This document shows positions 1-8,807 of a DNA stretch of 64,000 nt, piece after piece. Both the position numbers and the translations under genes were made by a program. Source of the stretch: Plantibacter sp. Leaf314 (GTDB taxonomy: Bacteria > Actinomycetota > Actinomycetes > Actinomycetales > Microbacteriaceae); NCBI RefSeq assembly GCF_001423185.1, contig NZ_LMOB01000001.1, forward strand, positions 372,001 through 436,000, written 5' to 3'. How positions within the stretch are numbered: position 1 is the stretch's first letter; every line of letters begins with the position of its first letter. The notes beneath the pieces are model-generated. The model searched no databases and was not told where the DNA came from. It saw nothing but the letters and a program-made list of their open reading frames with translations.

Positions 1-920
1 GAGAGCTTGTTCGGCCCGACGCCACCCCACAGTCGCTTGTAGGAGTTCACGAACTGGTTGGTGACCGCGGTGATCTCCGGAGCGTGCGTGAGGAGCCCGG
101 CGATGAACTGCCGGCCCGTCTTCGAGAGCTGGTACTGCGCACCGGCCTCGTAGAACGCGTTGGAATCGCCTTCGAACAGCGACATGTGCGTGTGCATGCC
201 GCTCCCCGGCTGGTGGACGAGGGGCTTCGGCATGAAGGTCGCGTAGACGCCCTGCTCGATCGCCACCTCCTTCACGACGGTGCGGAAGGTCATGATGTTG
301 TCCGCCGTGGTGAGGGCGTCCGCGTACCGGAGGTCGATCTCGTTCTGACCCGGCCCGGCCTCATGGTGGCTGAACTCGACGGAGATGCCCAGGTCTTCCA
401 GCATCCGGACGGAGCGACGACGGAAGTCGTGCGCGGTCCCGCCGGGGACGTTGTCGAAGTAGCCGGCGGAGTCCACGGGCTCCGGGCCGTCGACGCCGTA
501 CTGCGAGGACTTCAGGAGGTAGAACTCGATCTCGGGGTGCGTGTAGAAGGTGAACCCCATGTCGGCCGCCTTGGCCAGGGTGCGCTTCAGGACGTTCCGC
601 GGGTCGGCCACGGCCGGCTGGCCGTCGGGCGTCGTGATGTCGCAGAACATGCGCGCGGTCGGGTCGATCTCGCCGCGCCACGGGAGGATCTGGAACGTCG
701 TCGGGTCCGGGTGCGCCAGCAGGTCCGACTCGTAGGAACGGCTGAGCCCCTCGATCGCGGAGCCGTCGAAACCGAGGCCCTCGGAGAAGGCGCCTTCGAC
801 CTCGGCCGGAGCGATCGCGACGGACTTGAGGGTGCCGACGACGTCGGTGAACCACAGCCGGACGAACTTGACGCCCCGCTCCTCGATCGTGCGGAGAACG
901 AAGTCGCGCTGCTTATCCAT
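1..920 (-). CDS. glnA2: Glutamine synthetase, GlnA2-type (3' end outside window)
   Basis: Condenses glutamate and ammonia to glutamine with ATP in the cytoplasm. About 306 residues are present; a family member has about 445, so the C-terminal third lies beyond position 1. The N-terminus MDKQRDFVLRTIEERG and the block FDGSAIEGLSRSYESD followed by HPDPTTFQILPW are typical of the beta-grasp and ATP-site region of type I enzymes; catalytic-domain blocks with HPEIEFYLLK and FSHHEAGPGQNEIDLRY follow, then VNSYKRLW near the edge. The opening resembles actinobacterial GlnA2 rather than the adenylylated GlnA1. ATG at 920 is preceded by a GGAAGAGG ribosome site, and a TAGCCT -10 box lies at 960-955. 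Some GlnA2-group proteins in other actinobacteria glutamylate polyamines, so the acceptor is not certain. Confidence 0.93.
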   Translation of the reverse strand, partial: MDKQRDFVLRTIEERGVKFVRLWFTDVVGTLKSVAIAPAEVEGAFSEGLGFDGSAIEGLSRSYESDLLAHPDPTTFQILPWRGEIDPTARMFCDITTPDGQPAVADPRNVLKRTLAKAADMGFTFYTHPEIEFYLLKSSQYGVDGPEPVDSAGYFDNVPGGTAHDFRRRSVRMLEDLGISVEFSHHEAGPGQNEIDLRYADALTTADNIMTFRTVVKEVAIEQGVYATFMPKPLVHQPGSGMHTHMSLFEGDSNAFYEAGAQYQLSKTGRQFIAGLLTHAPEITAVTNQFVNSYKRLWGGVGPNKL

Positions 921-954
921 CTGCCCCTCTTCCTTCGGCCGGCGGCCCGTGTCT

Positions 955-960
955 AGGCTA
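955..960 (-). promoter_or_regulatory. -10 box of glnA2
   Basis: TAGCCT read on the minus strand, about 35 bases before the glnA2 ATG. It leaves a short leader that contains a GGAAGAGG ribosome site. No convincing -35 element is seen. Confidence 0.4.
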
Positions 961-1019
961 CTGGCTCCGTCCGTCTTCGTGCTCATCAGCACGCCAGGCG
1001 GAGGCGTTCGACAGGTCCG

Positions 1020-2969
1020 TCACCACCAGGCGAGCACGTAGACCGCCGTCCACAGCGCGGTCGCCGCCCAGAGCGTGGAGATCGCCGCGATCCGGACCCG
1101 TGAACCGCGGTGCGCCCCCTCCCAGACCGGTACGAGGCCGAGGCAACTGACGAGGAGCGCGATCGACAGCCATGGCAGGGCCGCGGGGACGCCGATCACG
1201 CCGACCGCCGGGTTCGTCAGGCCGTCCCGCAAGAGCAGAGCCACCGCGCCCACGGCCCAACTCGCGCCGAACACCGGCGCGATCCCCAGGCGGAGACCGT
1301 CCTGCACCGGTTCGCGCCGGAGTGCCTGGGCGATCAGTCGGTAGGCCCAGGCGATGGACCATCCGATCGCGACCAGGGCGAACAGCATCGGGAGCGCCAG
1401 GACGAGCCACGGTCCGCCGCCACCGGTCGTGTCCGTCACCCACCTGGCGCTCGGGGATACGGCTGCTGCGTCGATGACGGGGATCGCGGCGTCGTCACCG
1501 GCACACAGTGCCGCTCGGTAGCTCGACGGTTCACTCAGCCAGGAGCGGACCGCAACCGACGCACAGGAGCTTTCCGCCGTGGGGATCGCGCCGGAGCCGG
1601 GGAAGACCGCGGCGATGGCGGAGGCCGACCAGGTGCTCGGCGGGGACGCCCAGGCGGCGTCCTGTTCGGGCGCACTGACGACGAGGAGCGGGCGGTCGAG
1701 CGGTGATGGCGCGGGGCTCGCCGCCACGCCGAACGTGGTGCAGGCCGCCGCGGCGACGTCCTCGAGGAGGGTCGTCGTCGGGGTCCCGGGATCGGTCCGT
1801 TCGGCAGCTCCAGGCCAGGCGGCCGTCGAGCACCCGAGCACGCGCCCGAGCACGCCGCCCCGTGAGAGGTCGTCGACCGCCGCCGCGGCCAGCGGGTCGA
1901 GCGCGGCACGGTGCCCCTCCGCCACGGTCTCCAGCAGGACGGGCAGCGCCGCCTGGGTCGTCGGGTCGGTCAGGGCGTGCGAGACGAGCGTGAGCAGCGC
2001 GTCGCCACCGATCGTCGTCGGCCGAGCGCCGGTCGTGCGGTGCGGGCTGGCCGTGAGCGCCTCGCTCGCCGCCGTCAGCCGCTCAGCCGACCAGGAGGTG
2101 TCGAGGATCGGAGCCGAGGCGGTCGCCGGTCCCGCATCGCTCGTCTCGGTCTCGTCGGGGCTCGACGGAGTCGGTGCGCGATCGTCGCCCCGCGCGCGGA
2201 TCACGGAGAGCGCCGCTTCGACCCCTCCGGAGGACACGATCCCCGGCGCGCCCAGATCGGGTCCGTCGAGGACGACCCCGTCGACACCCTCCGGGTCGAT
2301 GCCCGTCGCGGTGAGCGCGACACCGGCCGAGGAGCCGACCGCGAGCACCGTCCAGCGGGCATAGCCGAGTTCCTGCCGGAGGTCCCGCAGGTCCGCAGCC
2401 GCAGCCTGCACCCCGAAGTCGCCCGCCGAGAAGCCGTCCTCCTGCCAGCCCTCCGCGCAGCTCGTGAAGGCGGCTGCGACGGCGGTGACCCGTTCCTCGC
2501 GGCTCCCCTCGGTACCGAGCGCCGACCGGAACGCCTCGGCCGCCGGATCGCATGCCAGCGTCGGGGCCGCATCCGCTCCGCCCCGCCGTTCGACGAGGAC
2601 CACGTCTCGGTCGGCCGCCAGTCCACGCTCGACCGTCAGCGCGGCGACGTCGAGTTCGGAGAGCGGCGTGTCTCCGGCGAGGTAGACGAGGGGCACCCGG
2701 CCGGTGTCGAGGGTGGCGGGTACCAGCACGTACGGGAGCATCGCCTGGGCCGAATCGGGCACCTCACGCGAGATCGGGACGCTCAGCTCACCGCAGCGGG
2801 AACCGCCCGGCACCTCGACCACGCACTCGGCTGCGCGGACCTCGGCGCGAGCCGTCGGCACGGCGACCGCAGGGATGGCCGGCAGCAGGACGACGACGGC
2901 TGCCACGAGGACCGCGGCCACCTTCCAGGGCACACCACGTAGCGTCCGCGGACGGTCGATCCTGTGCAT
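1020..2969 (-). CDS. Exported TAP-like alpha/beta-hydrolase with four C-terminal membrane helices
   Basis: 649 residues. A signal peptide or anchor covers about residues 13-38. A hydrolase domain of the tripeptidyl-aminopeptidase (TAP) type follows: VERRGGADAAPTLAC (the oxyanion-side RG motif and a cysteine), then GSSAG with candidate nucleophile Ser214. The C-terminal TAP segment LLVVSAPEQDAAW carries the acid residue. The place where the family has G-x-G-H reads GSGAIP before ESSCASVAVRSWL, so the catalytic histidine seems to be missing. Four hydrophobic helices end the protein (about residues 515-649), so the domain would sit outside the membrane. The substrate is unknown, and it may be a non-catalytic relative. 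GGGGGGAAC precedes the ATG at 2969. Confidence 0.75.
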   Translation of the reverse strand: MHRIDRPRTLRGVPWKVAAVLVAAVVVLLPAIPAVAVPTARAEVRAAECVVEVPGGSRCGELSVPISREVPDSAQAMLPYVLVPATLDTGRVPLVYLAGDTPLSELDVAALTVERGLAADRDVVLVERRGGADAAPTLACDPAAEAFRSALGTEGSREERVTAVAAAFTSCAEGWQEDGFSAGDFGVQAAAADLRDLRQELGYARWTVLAVGSSAGVALTATGIDPEGVDGVVLDGPDLGAPGIVSSGGVEAALSVIRARGDDRAPTPSSPDETETSDAGPATASAPILDTSWSAERLTAASEALTASPHRTTGARPTTIGGDALLTLVSHALTDPTTQAALPVLLETVAEGHRAALDPLAAAAVDDLSRGGVLGRVLGCSTAAWPGAAERTDPGTPTTTLLEDVAAAACTTFGVAASPAPSPLDRPLLVVSAPEQDAAWASPPSTWSASAIAAVFPGSGAIPTAESSCASVAVRSWLSEPSSYRAALCAGDDAAIPVIDAAAVSPSARWVTDTTGGGGPWLVLALPMLFALVAIGWSIAWAYRLIAQALRREPVQDGLRLGIAPVFGASWAVGAVALLLRDGLTNPAVGVIGVPAALPWLSIALLVSCLGLVPVWEGAHRGSRVRIAAISTLWAATALWTAVYVLAWW

Positions 2970-3072
2970 GTTCCCCCCGCTCGAGCTTCATCGCTCGGCC
3001 CATCCTGGCGGAACACACCGCAGCTCCGGAAGAGGGAAGACCCGCACGCAGCTCGCGATGCGAGCCGGGGGC

Positions 3073-3258
3073 TCAGTCGTCGGCGGCTTCCTCGGCGTCC
3101 CACTTCGCGCTGTTCGCGCGCAGACGCTCGAGTGCGTGCGAGGCCTCCGCGGCCGTCTCGAAGGGGCCGACGCGGTCGACGACGCTCGACTCGAATCCGA
3201 ACTCGACCTGACCGGTCTTCGTGTTGTACCAGTACTGCTCGGACGGTTCTTTGGCCAC
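3073..3258 (-). CDS. SPOR-like small protein
   Basis: 61 residues starting with GTG at 3258 behind an AGGGGAG ribosome site. The sequence holds [14 protein letters not shown], then [20 protein letters not shown], which matches the short SPOR-like mini-proteins commonly annotated beside map in Microbacteriaceae. SPOR domains bind denuded peptidoglycan, but this copy has no signal peptide or membrane segment, so a cytoplasmic role is more likely. It is divergent from map with only 34 bases between the two starts, so the promoters must overlap. Confidence 0.7.
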   Translation of the reverse strand: MAKEPSEQYWYNTKTGQVEFGFESSVVDRVGPFETAAEASHALERLRANSAKWDAEEAADD

Positions 3259-3279
3259 GGCGCTGCTCCCCTGCTCGGT

Positions 3280-3285
3280 TAGGCT
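3280..3285 (+). promoter_or_regulatory. -10 box of leaderless map
   Basis: TAGGCT followed by seven bases and then the map ATG at 3293. With the usual -10 to +1 distance, the A of the ATG is the predicted transcription start. Confidence 0.6.
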
Positions 3286-3292
3286 CGATCCT

Positions 3293-4195
3293 ATGCCTTT
3301 CGACTCCGCAGGTCACCTGATCCCCGGCCTCGTCGGCCGTCCGCGAACGGTGCCGGCGGTGATCGCCAGACCGGAGTACGTCGGTCGCGCGGCTCCGGCC
3401 CCTGACGACCGCGGCGACCTCTACACGCCCGAGGAGATCGAGCGGATCCGCGTCGCCGGGACCATCGCAGCCGACGCGATCCAGGCGGTCGGAGCGGCGG
3501 TCCGCCCCGGGGTCACGACCGACGAACTGGACGCCATCGGACACGCCTTCGTCGTCGGCGCGGGCGCGTACCCGTCGACACTCGGCTACCGCGGGTACCC
3601 GAAGTCCATCTGCAGCTCCGTGAACGAGGTGATCTGCCACGGCATCCCGGACGACACCGCGCTGCGTGACGGCGACCTGATCAACATCGACATCACGGCC
3701 TACCTCGACGGCGTCCACGGTGACAGCAACGTCACCTTCCTCGTCGGCGACGCCGCCGAGGAGACGCGCCTCCTCGTGGAGCGCACGAGGGAGGCGCTCA
3801 ACCGCGGGATCAAAGCGGTCGCACCCGGTCGCCAGATCAACGTGATCGGGCGGGCGATCGAGTCCTACGCCAAGCGGTTCGGCTACGGCGTCGTGCGCGA
3901 CTTCACCGGCCACGGGGTCGGCAGGTCGTTCCACTCGGGGCTCATCGTGCCCCACTACGACGCGGCGCCGCAGTACGACACCGTCATGGAGGTCGGTATG
4001 GTCTTCACGATCGAACCGATGCTCACCATCGGCGCGCAGGAGTGGGAGCAGTGGGACGACGATTGGACGGTCACGACGCGCGACCGGTCCCTCACGGCCC
4101 AGTTCGAACACACCCTCGTCGTGACCGAACGTGGTGCCGAGGTCCTCACGCTCCCGAGCGGGATCGACACCACTCCAGCGCCCCGAGCGCTCTAG
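3293..4195 (+). CDS. map: Methionine aminopeptidase, type I
   Basis: Removes the initiator methionine from new proteins; a two-metal cytoplasmic enzyme. 300 residues with a roughly 40-residue N-terminal extension, as in actinobacterial long-form MAPs. All expected ligands are visible: His116 (VICHG), Asp133 (NIDIT), Asp144 (GDSNVTF), His207 (TGHGVG), Glu241 (TIEPM) and Glu272 (QFEHTL). The frame is open upstream to 3221, but ATG at 3293 is chosen because a TAGGCT box ends seven bases before it and no ribosome site is needed for a leaderless message. The stop codon TAG at 4193-4195 is also the first half of the ppgK -10 box. Confidence 0.97.
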   Translation: MPFDSAGHLIPGLVGRPRTVPAVIARPEYVGRAAPAPDDRGDLYTPEEIERIRVAGTIAADAIQAVGAAVRPGVTTDELDAIGHAFVVGAGAYPSTLGYRGYPKSICSSVNEVICHGIPDDTALRDGDLINIDITAYLDGVHGDSNVTFLVGDAAEETRLLVERTREALNRGIKAVAPGRQINVIGRAIESYAKRFGYGVVRDFTGHGVGRSFHSGLIVPHYDAAPQYDTVMEVGMVFTIEPMLTIGAQEWEQWDDDWTVTTRDRSLTAQFEHTLVVTERGAEVLTLPSGIDTTPAPRAL

Positions 4196-4198
4196 GCT
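4193..4198 (+). promoter_or_regulatory. -10 box of leaderless ppgK, overlapping the map stop codon
   Basis: TAGGCT whose first three bases are the map stop codon. Seven bases separate it from the ppgK ATG at 4206. Confidence 0.6.
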
Positions 4199-4205
4199 GG
4201 ACGAC

Positions 4206-4982
4206 ATGACGAATGCAGCTCCCCGGTCCGCCGTCGGCATCGATATCGGAGGGACCGGCATCAAGGGCGCGGTCGTCGATCTCACGACGGGTGCGCTCCT
4301 CACCGATCGGGTGAAGATCCCGACCCCGAAGGGCGGGGAGCCGAAGGACATCGTCGTGACCGTCCGCGAGGTGCTCGAGCAGCTCTCACCCGCCTCCGAC
4401 GGGCTGCCGCTCGGCGTGTGCTTCCCGGCGATCGTGCGCAACGGGCGGACGATGTCCGCCGCGAACGTCTCCGACGCCTGGATCGGTCTCGAGGCCGAGG
4501 AGCTGTTCGAGCAGGGGCTCGGCCGGGAGATCACCTTCGTGAACGACGCGGACGCCGCCGGATACGCGGAGACCGAGTTCGGAGCGGCGAAAGGCGCGTC
4601 CGGACTCACGATCCTGACCACGCTCGGCACCGGTATCGGCACGGCGCTCATCTACAACCGCACGCTGATCCCCAATGCGGAACTCGGCCACCTGGAGATC
4701 GACGGCAAGGATGCGGAGACCCGTGCCTCCTACGCCGTCAAGGAGCGCGAGGACCTCAGCTGGGAGAAGTGGGCCAAGCGCCTGCAGAAGTACTACGAGC
4801 GCCTCGAGTTCTACTTCTCGCCCGACCAGTTCGTCGTCGGTGGCGGGGTGTCCAAGCACGCCGACCACTTCCTGCCGCTGCTCAAGCTCGACACCCCCAT
4901 CATCCCGGCCGTGCACCGCAACAACGCGGGCATCCTCGGCGCGGCCTCACTCGCCGCCGGCCCCGCGGAACGCATCGCCTGA
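4206..4982 (+). CDS. ppgK: Polyphosphate glucokinase
   Basis: Phosphorylates glucose to glucose 6-phosphate with polyphosphate (often also ATP) as donor. 258 residues of the ROK/ASKHA fold: the phosphate loop GIDIGGTGIKG at residues 11-21, the catalytic NDADAAG block, LGTGIGTALI, and ELGHLEIDG, which in this family replaces the zinc-binding region of other ROK kinases. The C-terminal half has WEKWAKRLQKYYERLEFY, common in actinobacterial PpgK. The start at 4206 is supported by TAGGCT seven bases upstream, which implies a leaderless transcript independent of map. Glucose released by the GH13 and GH3 enzymes in this window could feed it. Confidence 0.95.
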   Translation: MTNAAPRSAVGIDIGGTGIKGAVVDLTTGALLTDRVKIPTPKGGEPKDIVVTVREVLEQLSPASDGLPLGVCFPAIVRNGRTMSAANVSDAWIGLEAEELFEQGLGREITFVNDADAAGYAETEFGAAKGASGLTILTTLGTGIGTALIYNRTLIPNAELGHLEIDGKDAETRASYAVKEREDLSWEKWAKRLQKYYERLEFYFSPDQFVVGGGVSKHADHFLPLLKLDTPIIPAVHRNNAGILGAASLAAGPAERIA

Positions 4983-5034
4983 GCGCGGCGGTCGCGCTGC
5001 GGCGATGTCGTCGCAGCGTGGGCGAGTCGTCGTA

Positions 5035-5057
5035 GCACGACGGAACCGTGGCCGTGC
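5035..5057. terminator. Hairpin between converging ppgK and rnpB
   Basis: Imperfect inverted repeat: GCACG pairs with CGTGC and ACGG with CCGT around an AA loop, with a three-base bulge on one side. It lies between the ends of two convergent genes. There is no T-run, so it would act as a GC-rich actinobacterial terminator. Confidence 0.45.
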
Positions 5058-5067
5058 CAGGGGGGGT

Positions 5068-5440
<373 letters not shown>

Positions 5441-5447
5441 GGAGACG

Positions 5448-5453
5448 AGTCTA
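5448..5453 (-). promoter_or_regulatory. -10 box of rnpB
   Basis: TAGACT on the minus strand, seven bases before the P1-defined 5' end of RNase P RNA. It calibrates the -10 to +1 distance used for the other promoters in this window. Confidence 0.6.
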
Positions 5454-5507
5454 CCGGCCCACGGTCGGCACGATGGACCGGCGTGCTGCTCGGCCCGACC
5501 CGACGGG

Positions 5508-6245
5508 TCAGATGAGGCCGGACTCGTCGGTCCGTACGACGATCGCGGCGCACTCCGGGCACTGCACGACGTCCTCGGACGGCGCGGCACGGACGGCCTG
5601 CAGGTCGTTCCCGGTGAGGGACATCTTGCAGGCGCCGCAGGTGCCGGCGCGGAAGAGGGCCGCGCCGATGCCGCCGCGGGCACGACGCTGGTCGTAGAGC
5701 GCGAGGAGATCGGCGGGGATGCCGGGGGCGAGCGACTCGCGGTCGGCGGTGAGGCGCGCCCGTTCCGCTTCGAGTTCGACGAGCTGCGCGTCGCGCTTGG
5801 CGACGACCTCGTCGAGGAGCTCCTGGAGTCCGGCGCGCTCGGCGTCGACCTGGGCGACGGCTTCATCGGCCGTCTCGACCCGTTCCATGACGTTCAGCTG
5901 GATCTCTTCGAGGTTGTTCTGCCGGTTCTGCAAGGAGGCGATCTCGCTCTGCAGGGCCTCGACGTCCTTGACGGAGGTCGACGACTGGAGGCGGTCGGCG
6001 TCGCGCTTCAGGCGGGCCGCGACGACGGCGACGTCGGACTCGATGCGTCCGAGCTCGGTCTGCGCGTCGTCGCGCACCCCGACACGCTCCAGCCGACGGA
6101 GCCGGACGGTCTCGATCTCGGCCTGCAGCTGGGCGATCCGGGCGACGTCGGGGAGGTTCGACGCACGGTGGGCGGTGCGCCGCACGCCGGTGTCGATGCT
6201 CTGCAGGGTGAGCAACGTCTTCTGGTCTGCTGGGCTGGCTTTCAC
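5508..6245 (-). CDS. Coiled-coil zinc-ribbon protein (zf-RING_7 / C4-type)
   Basis: 245 residues. Long heptad-like coiled coils rich in Glu, Arg, Leu and Gln run from about residue 10 to 175. A C-terminal zinc ribbon follows with one CGAC pair and one CPEC pair (GTCGACKMSL and VVQCPECAAIVV). This family is conserved in actinobacteria next to Nif3 proteins; a role in RNA or ribosome biology has been proposed for related proteins, but none can be read from the sequence. The GTG at 6245 (VKASPADQ) is preferred because homologues begin near there and GGAAC lies seven bases upstream. The alternative ATG at 6269 would overlap the nif3 stop codon as TGATG. Confidence 0.8.
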   Translation of the reverse strand: MKASPADQKTLLTLQSIDTGVRRTAHRASNLPDVARIAQLQAEIETVRLRRLERVGVRDDAQTELGRIESDVAVVAARLKRDADRLQSSTSVKDVEALQSEIASLQNRQNNLEEIQLNVMERVETADEAVAQVDAERAGLQELLDEVVAKRDAQLVELEAERARLTADRESLAPGIPADLLALYDQRRARGGIGAALFRAGTCGACKMSLTGNDLQAVRAAPSEDVVQCPECAAIVVRTDESGLI

Positions 6246-6268
6246 GTCTGTTCCAAACTCTCGACTCA

Positions 6269-7108
6269 TCACCCTACCGGCCGCGTCGCCTCCTGGGTGA
6301 CGACGAAATCCCACGGGTCGGTGCGCTGTCCGCTGACCCGGATGTCGAGCTCCGGGAGCTCCCGGCGCAGCGCGACGGCCGCGACCTCCAGCCAGAGCGA
6401 CTCGCTCGCCCAATGCGAGACGTCGATGAGCGCGGGCCCGCCGGCGAGGATCGCCTGCTCCCTGGCCTCGGACGCCGGGTGGTGGCGCAGATCCGCGGTG
6501 ACGTACAGGTCGGCTCCTCGGACGGTGTCGTGGGAGAGCAGCGAGTCGCCCGCTCCCCCGCAGACCGCGATCCGCCGGACCGGCTGGTCGACGTTGCCCG
6601 CCACGCGCACGCCGGTCGCCGTCGCGGGAAGCACCTCGGCGAGGAGCCGGGCGATCCGCCCGAGGGTGGTCGGTTCGGCCAGGTCGCCCACGCGGCCGAG
6701 GCCGGTCACCCCGTCGGGCGCTGGGACGATCGGGACGGCGTCCACGAGGCCGAGGCGGTGCGCGAGCACGTCGGAGGTACCATCGACCACCACGTCCGCA
6801 TTCGTGTGGGCGGCGATGAGGGCCGCATCACCGCGGATGAGCCGTGTGATGAGCGCGCCCTTGTAGCGGTCGCCCGCCACCGTCGTGACGCCACGCATGA
6901 GCAGCGGATGGTGCACGAGCAGGAGCCCGCCGGGCTCCTGGAGCAGCTCGTCGACCGTGGCACCCACGGCGTCGACCGCCAGCAGGACCCGCGCGACCGG
7001 CTGATCCGGGTCGCCGACCACGAGGCCGGGCGCATCCCAGTCCGACGCTCCGGACAGCGGCCACAGCCGCTCGACGACGGCATTGACCTCACGGAGTGTT
7101 CTCGTCAC
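6269..7108 (-). CDS. Nif3-like dinuclear metal centre protein (GTP cyclohydrolase I type 2 family)
   Basis: 279 residues from a GTG at 7108. Family features include LLVHHPLLMRGVT near residue 85 (metal-binding histidines), IAAHTNADVV, AVCGGAGDSLL and LIDVSHWASESLW near the C-terminus. Nif3 proteins are conserved hexameric metal proteins whose physiological reaction is unresolved; the annotation as GTP cyclohydrolase rests on weak activity of a few members. The start is supported by TAGGCT at 7120-7115 with six bases to the GTG, implying a leaderless mRNA. It precedes the zinc-ribbon gene, with which it is usually paired. Confidence 0.88.
   Translation of the reverse strand: MTRTLREVNAVVERLWPLSGASDWDAPGLVVGDPDQPVARVLLAVDAVGATVDELLQEPGGLLLVHHPLLMRGVTTVAGDRYKGALITRLIRGDAALIAAHTNADVVVDGTSDVLAHRLGLVDAVPIVPAPDGVTGLGRVGDLAEPTTLGRIARLLAEVLPATATGVRVAGNVDQPVRRIAVCGGAGDSLLSHDTVRGADLYVTADLRHHPASEAREQAILAGGPALIDVSHWASESLWLEVAAVALRRELPELDIRVSGQRTDPWDFVVTQEATRPVG
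6271..6276 (-). promoter_or_regulatory. -10 box inside the nif3 3' end
   Basis: TAGGGT immediately followed by the nif3 stop TGA. It would start a transcript about 19 bases before the GTG of the zinc-ribbon gene. Confidence 0.4.
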
Positions 7109-7114
7109 CCGGCA

Positions 7115-7120
7115 AGCCTA
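7115..7120 (-). promoter_or_regulatory. -10 box of leaderless nif3
   Basis: TAGGCT on the minus strand, six bases before the GTG at 7108. Confidence 0.55.
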
Positions 7121-7158
7121 CCGACGATGGACGATCAGCCGGTGGCGGGCACCGACGG

Positions 7159-7776
7159 TCAGTGCCGCACGATGAGCAGGACGGCGAGGGTCACCATCAC
7201 CACGGCGATCGCGGCGTCGAGCACCCGCCAGGCGACCGGCTTCGCGAAGAGGCCCTTCAGGAGACGGGCGCCGAAGCCGAGGGCCGTGAACCACACCACG
7301 CTCCCCAGCGCGGCGCCGGCCGCGAACCACCACCGGCCCGGTTCGCCGTGCGTGTTCGCGATCGACCCGAGCAGGAGCACCGTGTCGAGGTACACGTGGG
7401 GGTTGAGCCAGGTGAGGCCAACCACCGTGAGCACGGCCGCCCGGAGCGAGGTCTTCGTCCCCGGCCCGTCGGCCGTGAGACCACTCGGTGAGATGGCCCG
7501 GCGGGCGGCGAGCAGCCCGTACGCGACGAGGAAGGCGGCACCGGCCCAACGGAGGATGTCGAGCACGAGGGGGAAACGCTCGATCACGAACCCGATCCCG
7601 CTGACGCCGGCCACGATCAGGACCGCGTCCGACAGGGCGCAGACGAGGACGACCGGGAGGACGTGCTCGCGGCGGATGCCCTGGCGGAGCACGAACGCGT
7701 TCTGCGCACCGATGGCGACGATCAGCGAGAGGCCCAGCCCGAAACCGGCGAGGATGTCCTGGATGGCGGAGGTCAT
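7159..7776 (-). CDS. lysE: LysE-family basic amino-acid exporter
   Basis: Exports lysine and arginine driven by the membrane potential (family knowledge). 205 residues with about six membrane segments. The signature GAQNAFVLRQG lies at residues 23-33 and LTWLNPHVYLDTV near residue 121. The frame is open up to 7833, but ATG at 7776 fits the family N-terminus and follows TACCGT by six bases, another leaderless arrangement. It is divergent from a LysG-type regulator across an inverted-repeat operator, the classical lysE-lysG arrangement in which internal lysine or arginine switches the exporter on. Confidence 0.92.
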   Translation of the reverse strand: MTSAIQDILAGFGLGLSLIVAIGAQNAFVLRQGIRREHVLPVVLVCALSDAVLIVAGVSGIGFVIERFPLVLDILRWAGAAFLVAYGLLAARRAISPSGLTADGPGTKTSLRAAVLTVVGLTWLNPHVYLDTVLLLGSIANTHGEPGRWWFAAGAALGSVVWFTALGFGARLLKGLFAKPVAWRVLDAAIAVVMVTLAVLLIVRH

Positions 7777-7800
7777 GAGGCGACGGTAAGCCACCAAGGA

Positions 7801-7840
7801 ACATGAGACCAGTTCATGTTTCTCATGGACCATGAGAAAC
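7801..7840. promoter_or_regulatory. lysE/lysG operator with nested inverted repeats
   Basis: A perfect 10-bp inverted repeat GTTTCTCATG-GAC-CATGAGAAAC spans 7818-7840. A second one, ACATGA-N7-TCATGT (7801-7819), overlaps its left edge. The pair lies between the divergent starts, where LysR-type regulators bind. The lysG ATG pair begins only five bases beyond the larger repeat, which suggests autoregulation. Confidence 0.65.
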
Positions 7841-7844
7841 TCTG

Positions 7845-8744
7845 ATGATGGACCTCCAGTTCGATCAGCTCCGTGCCTTCCTCGCCGCCGTCGACCGAGG
7901 CTCGTTCGACGCGGCGGCCCGCGAGCTCTCGGTGACCCCGTCGGCCATCAGTCTGCGGATCAAGGCGCTCGAGCAGCACGTCGGCCGGGTCCTGCTCCTC
8001 CGGACGCGACCCATCACGACCACCGCATCCGGCGAGACCATCCTCCGCCTCGCGCGAGCGGTGCGACTCCTCGAGCGCGACGCCTCGAGGGAGCTGCACC
8101 CGGACGGGGCGTCCGGCGGCGCCGCTCCCTCAGCCATCCCGATCGTCGTCAACGCCGACTCGCTCGCCACCTGGCTCCTCCCGGTGCTGGCCGAGCTGGC
8201 CGCCACGGAACCGGTCGCCTTCGACCTCTCCCGCGAGGACCAGGACCACTCCACGGCCCTCCTGCGAGACGGGACCGCGATGGCGGCGGTCACCTCGAGT
8301 TCGGAAGCGGTCCAAGGCTGCACCGTCCAATCGCTCGGCCGGATGCGGTACCGACCCGTGGCGTCGCCGCACTTCGCAGCACGATGGTTCGCCGACGGGG
8401 TGACGGCAGCCGCCCTGGCCGATGCTCCGGTGGTCGTGTTCGACCGGAAGGACGATCTCCAGGACGCCTATCTCCGTCGTCGCGGTGTCGACCCGGCCGG
8501 CCCGCCCCGACACCATGTCCCGGCGTCGGCGGACTTCGCGACCGCCGTCCTCCTCGGCCTCGGCTGGGGCATGCTCCCCGATGCGCAAGGGGCGGCACCG
8601 GCCGCGGCGGGCGACCTCGTGGCCCTCGACGACGACGGCGTGCTCGACGTGCCGCTGTACTGGCAGCAGTGGCGACTGGACTCGCCGCTCCTCCAGACCG
8701 TCGCGTCGGCGGTCATCGCCGGCGCTCGCGACGCACTCCTCTGA
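7845..8744 (+). CDS. lysG: LysR-type regulator, LysG/ArgP subfamily
   Basis: 299 residues (298 if the second of two adjacent ATGs at 7848 is used). N-terminal winged HTH at about residues 5-63 (FDQLRAFLAAVDRGSF, then VTPSAISLRIKALEQ) and a C-terminal periplasmic-binding-like effector domain. The N-terminus and the position opposite lysE identify the LysG/ArgP group, which senses lysine and arginine and activates the exporter. The gene lies directly behind the operator at 7801-7840. It ends 63 bases before ohr on the same strand, with no obvious terminator between them. Confidence 0.9.
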   Translation: MMDLQFDQLRAFLAAVDRGSFDAAARELSVTPSAISLRIKALEQHVGRVLLLRTRPITTTASGETILRLARAVRLLERDASRELHPDGASGGAAPSAIPIVVNADSLATWLLPVLAELAATEPVAFDLSREDQDHSTALLRDGTAMAAVTSSSEAVQGCTVQSLGRMRYRPVASPHFAARWFADGVTAAALADAPVVVFDRKDDLQDAYLRRRGVDPAGPPRHHVPASADFATAVLLGLGWGMLPDAQGAAPAAAGDLVALDDDGVLDVPLYWQQWRLDSPLLQTVASAVIAGARDALL

Positions 8745-8807
8745 ACGCCAGCCGAGAGCTCGCGAGCAAGGTGCACGAGCCGGGCGCGACGGTGCGAGGA
8801 TGGAGCA

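Noticed and set aside
2783..4651. 622-codon open frame on the minus strand across map and ppgK
   Set aside because: It is antisense to two genes with intact catalytic motifs; its translation is Arg/Asp/Val-rich with no recognisable domain, as expected of third-position GC bias.
8796..8801. GAGGAT before ohr as a leaderless -10 box
   Set aside because: It lacks the first T of the TAnnnT pattern, and the same bases can act as a ribosome site; left undecided.
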